In this document: piece by piece, positions 6,301-7,819 of the stretch
Layout: every line of letters begins with the position of its first letter
Numbering within the stretch: the stretch's first letter is position 1
From: JAUWQU01 sp964605095
Lineage (GTDB): Bacteria; Planctomycetota; Phycisphaerae; SM23-33
Length of the DNA stretch: 7,819 bases
Assembly (NCBI GenBank): GCA_964605095.1
Contig: CAZSBS010000233.1
Coordinates: forward strand, 1 to 7,819
Reading direction: 5' to 3'
Made by a program: the position numbers and the translations under genes
The notes under the pieces: model-generated
Databases searched by the model: none
What the model saw: only the letters and a program-made list of their open reading frames with translations
Told to the model about the DNA's origin: nothing

Positions 6301-7819
6301 ACGTCGGCGTTAATGGTCAGGTCGTCGCTGGCGGCGACGCTGTCGCCGGCCTGGAAGGTGAACGACCCCCCGAGCACGACCGGAGCGTTGATCGCCAGCG
6401 GACTGGCCGCGCGGATATAGCTGTCGGCGGCGCTAAGACCGGACGACACGCCGCTTCCGCCGATCAGCAGAGCCCCGCCCGCGCCGCCGATTGCCAGGGC
6501 GCCGGTGTTGGCCACGTAGATCCCGCCAGCGGTCGTGTTGCGGACCGCCAGGTTGTCCACCTGTGTGTTCAGCGGGTTGGCTGCGCTGGTGCCCACGCCG
6601 TTTACCGCGTCGAGAAGAAGGTCCGTGCCAATTAGCCTGGGCGTCGCGTCGCTGTCGGTGATGGCGCCGCTCGCTGTTACCTGGACCTGGCCGGTGCCGG
6701 AGGAGTTGACAGTCCCCGTCGTCAGGGTCACATCCCGCCCGGCGGTTATCTGGATGTGGCCCGACTGGGTCGATGTAACCGATCCGCCGTTCAGGATGAA
6801 GTCCTGGGCCGGGTTTAGGGCAAGCACGCCCGCGCCTGAGGCGGTTATCGTTCCGCCGGTGAGATTCATGTCCATGCCGGCGCGAGTGGTGATGCTGACC
6901 CCGCCGGCGGTGTTGCCCCGCCCGCCCTCGATCGTCCCGGCGCCCATCGTGAAGGTGTCGCAGAGGATGGTGACCGTGCCGGCGGCGGTGCTCAGGAGCG
7001 GATTGAAGATGGTCACGCCAGTCCCCCCGTTGACAATGTCCAGAGTGGCGCTGGTGATGCTGATGTTTCCGCCGGTGGTCTGGAGTTCCGCGTCATTGAT
7101 CGTGATGGCCGCACCGGCGGCGTTGGTGAACTGAAGGATGCCGTTTTCGGTCGCGAGGGAAGTGTCATCGTTAACGGTGACGCTGGTGAAACCGGTGCAG
7201 TCAACGGTGATGATGAAGGCGCCGGAAACGCTGTAGTTGCCGGAGACGACGCCTGCGCCCGGCAGGCCGGCGGGGGTAAGGGTGATATTCGTGTCCACGT
7301 AAATAAGATAAGCGGTCCCGCCCACGCCGGTGATGTCCACCTGGGCGGGGTCCACCTTGACAACGAACTTGTTTGCGCTGGTGTTGGCGCCGACGTTCCC
7401 GCCGACGCCGTTGGTGACCAGTTGGAGCCCGGCGGCCTGGACGTCAGGGTCGGTGGTCGAGGCCCGGGGACCCAGGATATCGGCGTCTGCAACGAGGGTC
7501 ACCAGGCGAACCGTCCCGCCGGCAAGGATCGTCTCCGCCCCGCTGAGGTTCGCGGTAAGATTGCCCGTGGTGGCCGTGGCGGTGAAGTCCCCGCCGACGT
7601 TCGAGGCCCCGATCTTCAACGCGATGCTGTTGACGATGGTCGCGTTGCCGGTAGCGCCGTTTGTGTTGACGGAAACATTGCCCGTCGCGGCCAGGGTGCC
7701 CAGGTCGATGGTGGCGTTGGCGGCGCTGGTGGTGAACGTGCCCGTGCCACCGACGGTAACTATTCCGCTGTCGGTGATGTTGCCGGTGGTGGCGGTCACA
7801 TCGAGGTTGCCGCCGATGC
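3369..7819 (-). CDS. Giant beta-strand-repeat (FHA-like) surface protein, 3' part
   Basis: The frame is open from the right edge to a TGA at 3369, so 1,482 residues are visible and the start lies outside the window. The GTG at 7799 sits inside a repeat (it is the V of IGGNLDVTATTGN) and is not the true start. Residues are numbered here from that GTG. Residues 1 to about 1130 are Thr/Gly/Ala/Val/Ile/Asn-rich with alternating polar/hydrophobic strands and GG turns, as in filamentous-haemagglutinin-like and other right-handed beta-helix surface proteins. Only two cysteines were seen in the repeat region (DCTG, LCDT). About 1135-1228 is a Gly/Pro/Asn-rich transition. About 1229-1476 is non-repetitive and charged, apparently alpha-helical at its end. 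No C-terminal beta-barrel, LPXTG, PEP-CTERM or membrane anchor is visible, so secretion may rely on unseen N-terminal signals or a separate transporter. A role as a secreted adhesin or cell-surface protein is inferred. It lies 92 nt before tssA on the same strand; a T6SS link is unproven. Confidence 0.85.
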   Translation of the reverse strand, partial: IGGNLDVTATTGNITDSGIVTVGGTGTFTTSAANATIDLGTLAATGNVSVNTNGATGNATIVNSIALKIGASNVGGDFTATATTGNLTANLSGAETILAGGTVRLVTLVADADILGPRASTTDPDVQAAGLQLVTNGVGGNVGANTSANKFVVKVDPAQVDITGVGGTAYLIYVDTNITLTPAGLPGAGVVSGNYSVSGAFIITVDCTGFTSVTVNDDTSLATENGILQFTNAAGAAITINDAELQTTGGNISITSATLDIVNGGTGVTIFNPLLSTAAGTVTILCDTFTMGAGTIEGGRGNTAGGVSITTRAGMDMNLTGGTITASGAGVLALNPAQDFILNGGSVTSTQSGHIQITAGRDVTLTTGTVNSSGTGQVQVTASGAITDSDATPRLIGTDLLLDAVNGVGTSAANPLNTQVDNLAVRNTTAGGIYVANTGALAIGGAGGALLIGGSGVSSGLSAADSYIRAASPLAINAPVVLGGSFTFQAGDSVAASDDLTINADVTLTSGVASTLAFVAGDDIIHTSGTVSTVGGAHTVALWADHEGAGVADGDRGGISQAASGIQTTTLVFSADQAVSLGQANHASVIAGTVSGVTQAITYNDTGSTTIGAGTIPDLGVVTGITGLDSVTITAAGTLDINGPITTTTGAAGIVRMDIGGYVHQNALGTVTGDSLGIRAAGEIVLAQNNVIDTFAAQSTLLNAAVQFTDTVDLSIGTVADAAPALWGASMVGITTDGGNVTLVSTGSAGIAGAVATVGGDFSLTATNINSAVTGTITTTAGVDTGTASGSVLLANSAIGDMTGLAGAIVTTGAANNAGAGSAGGAVRLQTVDGAITTPAITTTGGAATAGDNNGGAGGDVNILAADAGADQAHNVSIGDVISAGGGAASGTGTAGTGGVVRVNADNNLTQAAIITAGSVGAVAGGSVTLGLANQISINTFAANATGPVTITNAGTLAVGAVADAATPVFGVAVLEGITTVGQDIDITSNTGSVIILKNLIADNGSGVAGDITITVPLTGALRNVAEQVATDPKYWHPNAVIIFGDSSAGNITVSARGSTPANGGTITLGGDLPAVPGIATIWGKIASGNYTWFRARTFIMGQNSKFTSTGSIYVYADNATIGDMAAASNLVVVDNTGGPPSNITYLRRTADNLVRSNPDNSFLDVFTDEGMDFVAGNWLNMPGAGVFGGTGGPDPTAAAGFGTFRGSVPPLLLGVLANVNFNETGVNPAPDTTELWILDAAERGVPATSNLATALASALPGQQLDVSLGQTIGASEQEDLVRHLGIYTRGPTVEELLDYLSGRKFYNDAPESNYPLSAGDYFGAALSPSDNKVSVDRLPGELAREALTKYREVYWRQVEDPKTGKKIWKSVAGDLRKTIEKSVEEFKAQNGGKFEPVAYRKWAASTPDQKEANDLLIQLESLFHKIELLGLGPVEENISLQMLARSVKPRGLSLQETISMILNVPVGAAEPVGEVAVTSAK
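3372..4115 (-). other. Non-repetitive C-terminal domain of the repeat protein
   Basis: At about residue 1229 ('ELWILDAAERG') the composition changes from Thr/Gly/Ala strands to a mixed, charged sequence. Segments in order: 'SEQEDLVRHLGIYTRGPTVE' with 'ELLDYLSGRKFYND' (about 1265-1300), a short 'LSAGDYFGAALSP' stretch, then a helical region from 'LPGELAREALTKYREVY' (from 1333). The latter contains Lys/Glu-rich helices such as 'AGDLRKTIEKSVEEFKA', 'EANDLLIQLESLFHKIELLG' and 'LSLQETISMIL'. I recognise no catalytic motif and no known family. It may be a capping, anchoring or interaction domain for the beta-helix. The boundary is set by eye. Confidence 0.6.
4851..5003 (-). repeat. Internal repeat unit, copy 2 (NTFAA...VADAAT...GITT)
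   Basis: This segment of the repeat protein (residues 933-983) begins NTFAANATGPV, continues GAVADAATP and ends with GITT and alternating strand residues DIDITS. It matches the segment at 5583-5741 in order and spacing of motifs. The DNA encoding VADAA is 16 of 17 bases identical between copies (4920-4936 against 5649-5665). The two copies are 729 nt (243 codons) apart in frame, evidence of expansion by internal duplication and later divergence. Confidence 0.6.
5030..5402 (-). repeat. Tandem Gly-rich repeats within the repeat protein
   Basis: Residues about 800-924 contain about four successive units of roughly 25-40 residues sharing the plan I-(T/S)-(T/A)-G-G/A-A ... GGxV-hydrophobic: 'IVTTGAANNAGAGSAGGAV', 'ITTTGGAATAGDNNGGAGG', 'VISAGGGAASGTGTAGTGG' and 'IITAGSVGAVAGGSV'. 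Each Gly/Ala/Asn-rich loop is followed by a short beta-like strand (VRL, VNIL, VRVN, VTLGL). This fits long loops projecting from successive turns of a beta-helix. The pattern is seen directly; the structural reading is inferred. Confidence 0.55.
5583..5741 (-). repeat. Internal repeat unit, copy 1 (DTFAA...VADAAP...GITT)
   Basis: This segment (residues 687-739) begins DTFAAQS, continues GTVADAAP and ends VGITTDGGNVTLVS. It is the better-preserved partner of the unit at 4851-5003; about two fifths of aligned residues agree by eye. A looser relative lies earlier in the protein around 'NTTAGGIYVANTGALAIGG' (near 6480-6540), suggesting a wider family of degenerate units. Confidence 0.6.
7549..7818 (-). 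repeat. VGGxxxxTATTGN repeat pair at the right edge
   Basis: Two copies of a short beta-repeat motif occur in the first visible part of the protein: IGGNLDVTATTGNIT (7817 to about 7773) and VGGDFTATATTGNLT (7598-7554), 219 nt apart and in frame. A weaker third copy, VGGDFSLTATN, starts at 5546. This G-G-N/D plus strand plus T-G-N pattern is widespread in FHA-like adhesins. It shows that the repeat array continues beyond the window, so 7819 is not near the start of the gene. Confidence 0.6.

Noticed and set aside
7797..7799. GTG as the start of the repeat protein
   Set aside because: It falls within a repeat motif and the frame stays open to the edge, so it is an internal valine.

Overview
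The window is GC-rich and densely coding, and every convincing gene lies on the minus strand, so it reads from high to low coordinates. Four consecutive genes form part of a type VI secretion system (T6SS): tssA (3276-2200), tssB (2139-1597), tssC (1604-102) and the first 14 codons of hcp/tssD (42 to the left edge). They encode the baseplate/sheath-assembly factor, the two contractile sheath subunits and the inner-tube protein. Close spacing (60 nt, then an 8-nt overlap, then 59 nt) and good ribosome binding sites before tssB, tssC and hcp suggest one transcription unit that continues to the left, where the remaining tss genes may lie.

More than half of the window (7819-3369) is the 3' part of one very large open reading frame that enters from the right edge. 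Its first roughly 1,130 visible residues are low-complexity Thr/Gly/Ala/Val/Ile/Asn-rich repeats of the kind found in filamentous-haemagglutinin-like or 'beta strand repeat' surface proteins. The chain then changes to ordinary mixed sequence and ends in a charged, probably helical C-terminal domain that I do not recognise. It has no visible beta-barrel, LPXTG, PEP-CTERM or C-terminal hydrophobic anchor. The N-terminus, any signal peptide and the true start lie outside the window. A 92-nt gap with a GC-rich hairpin and a candidate promoter separates it from tssA.

Organism: a T6SS with a standard sheath and a giant beta-repeat protein point to a diderm bacterium. The GC-rich composition and the combination of a giant beta-repeat protein with a T6SS would fit Planctomycetota or a deltaproteobacterium-like lineage. 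This is a weak inference, because no taxonomic marker such as rRNA is present.

How the genes work together: TssA nucleates and coordinates assembly of the baseplate, Hcp tube and TssB/TssC sheath. Sheath contraction then drives the Hcp tube and its effectors out of the cell. Whether the repeat protein is functionally tied to the T6SS or only a neighbour cannot be decided from this window. No RNA genes, CRISPR arrays, insertion sequences or attachment sites were seen.
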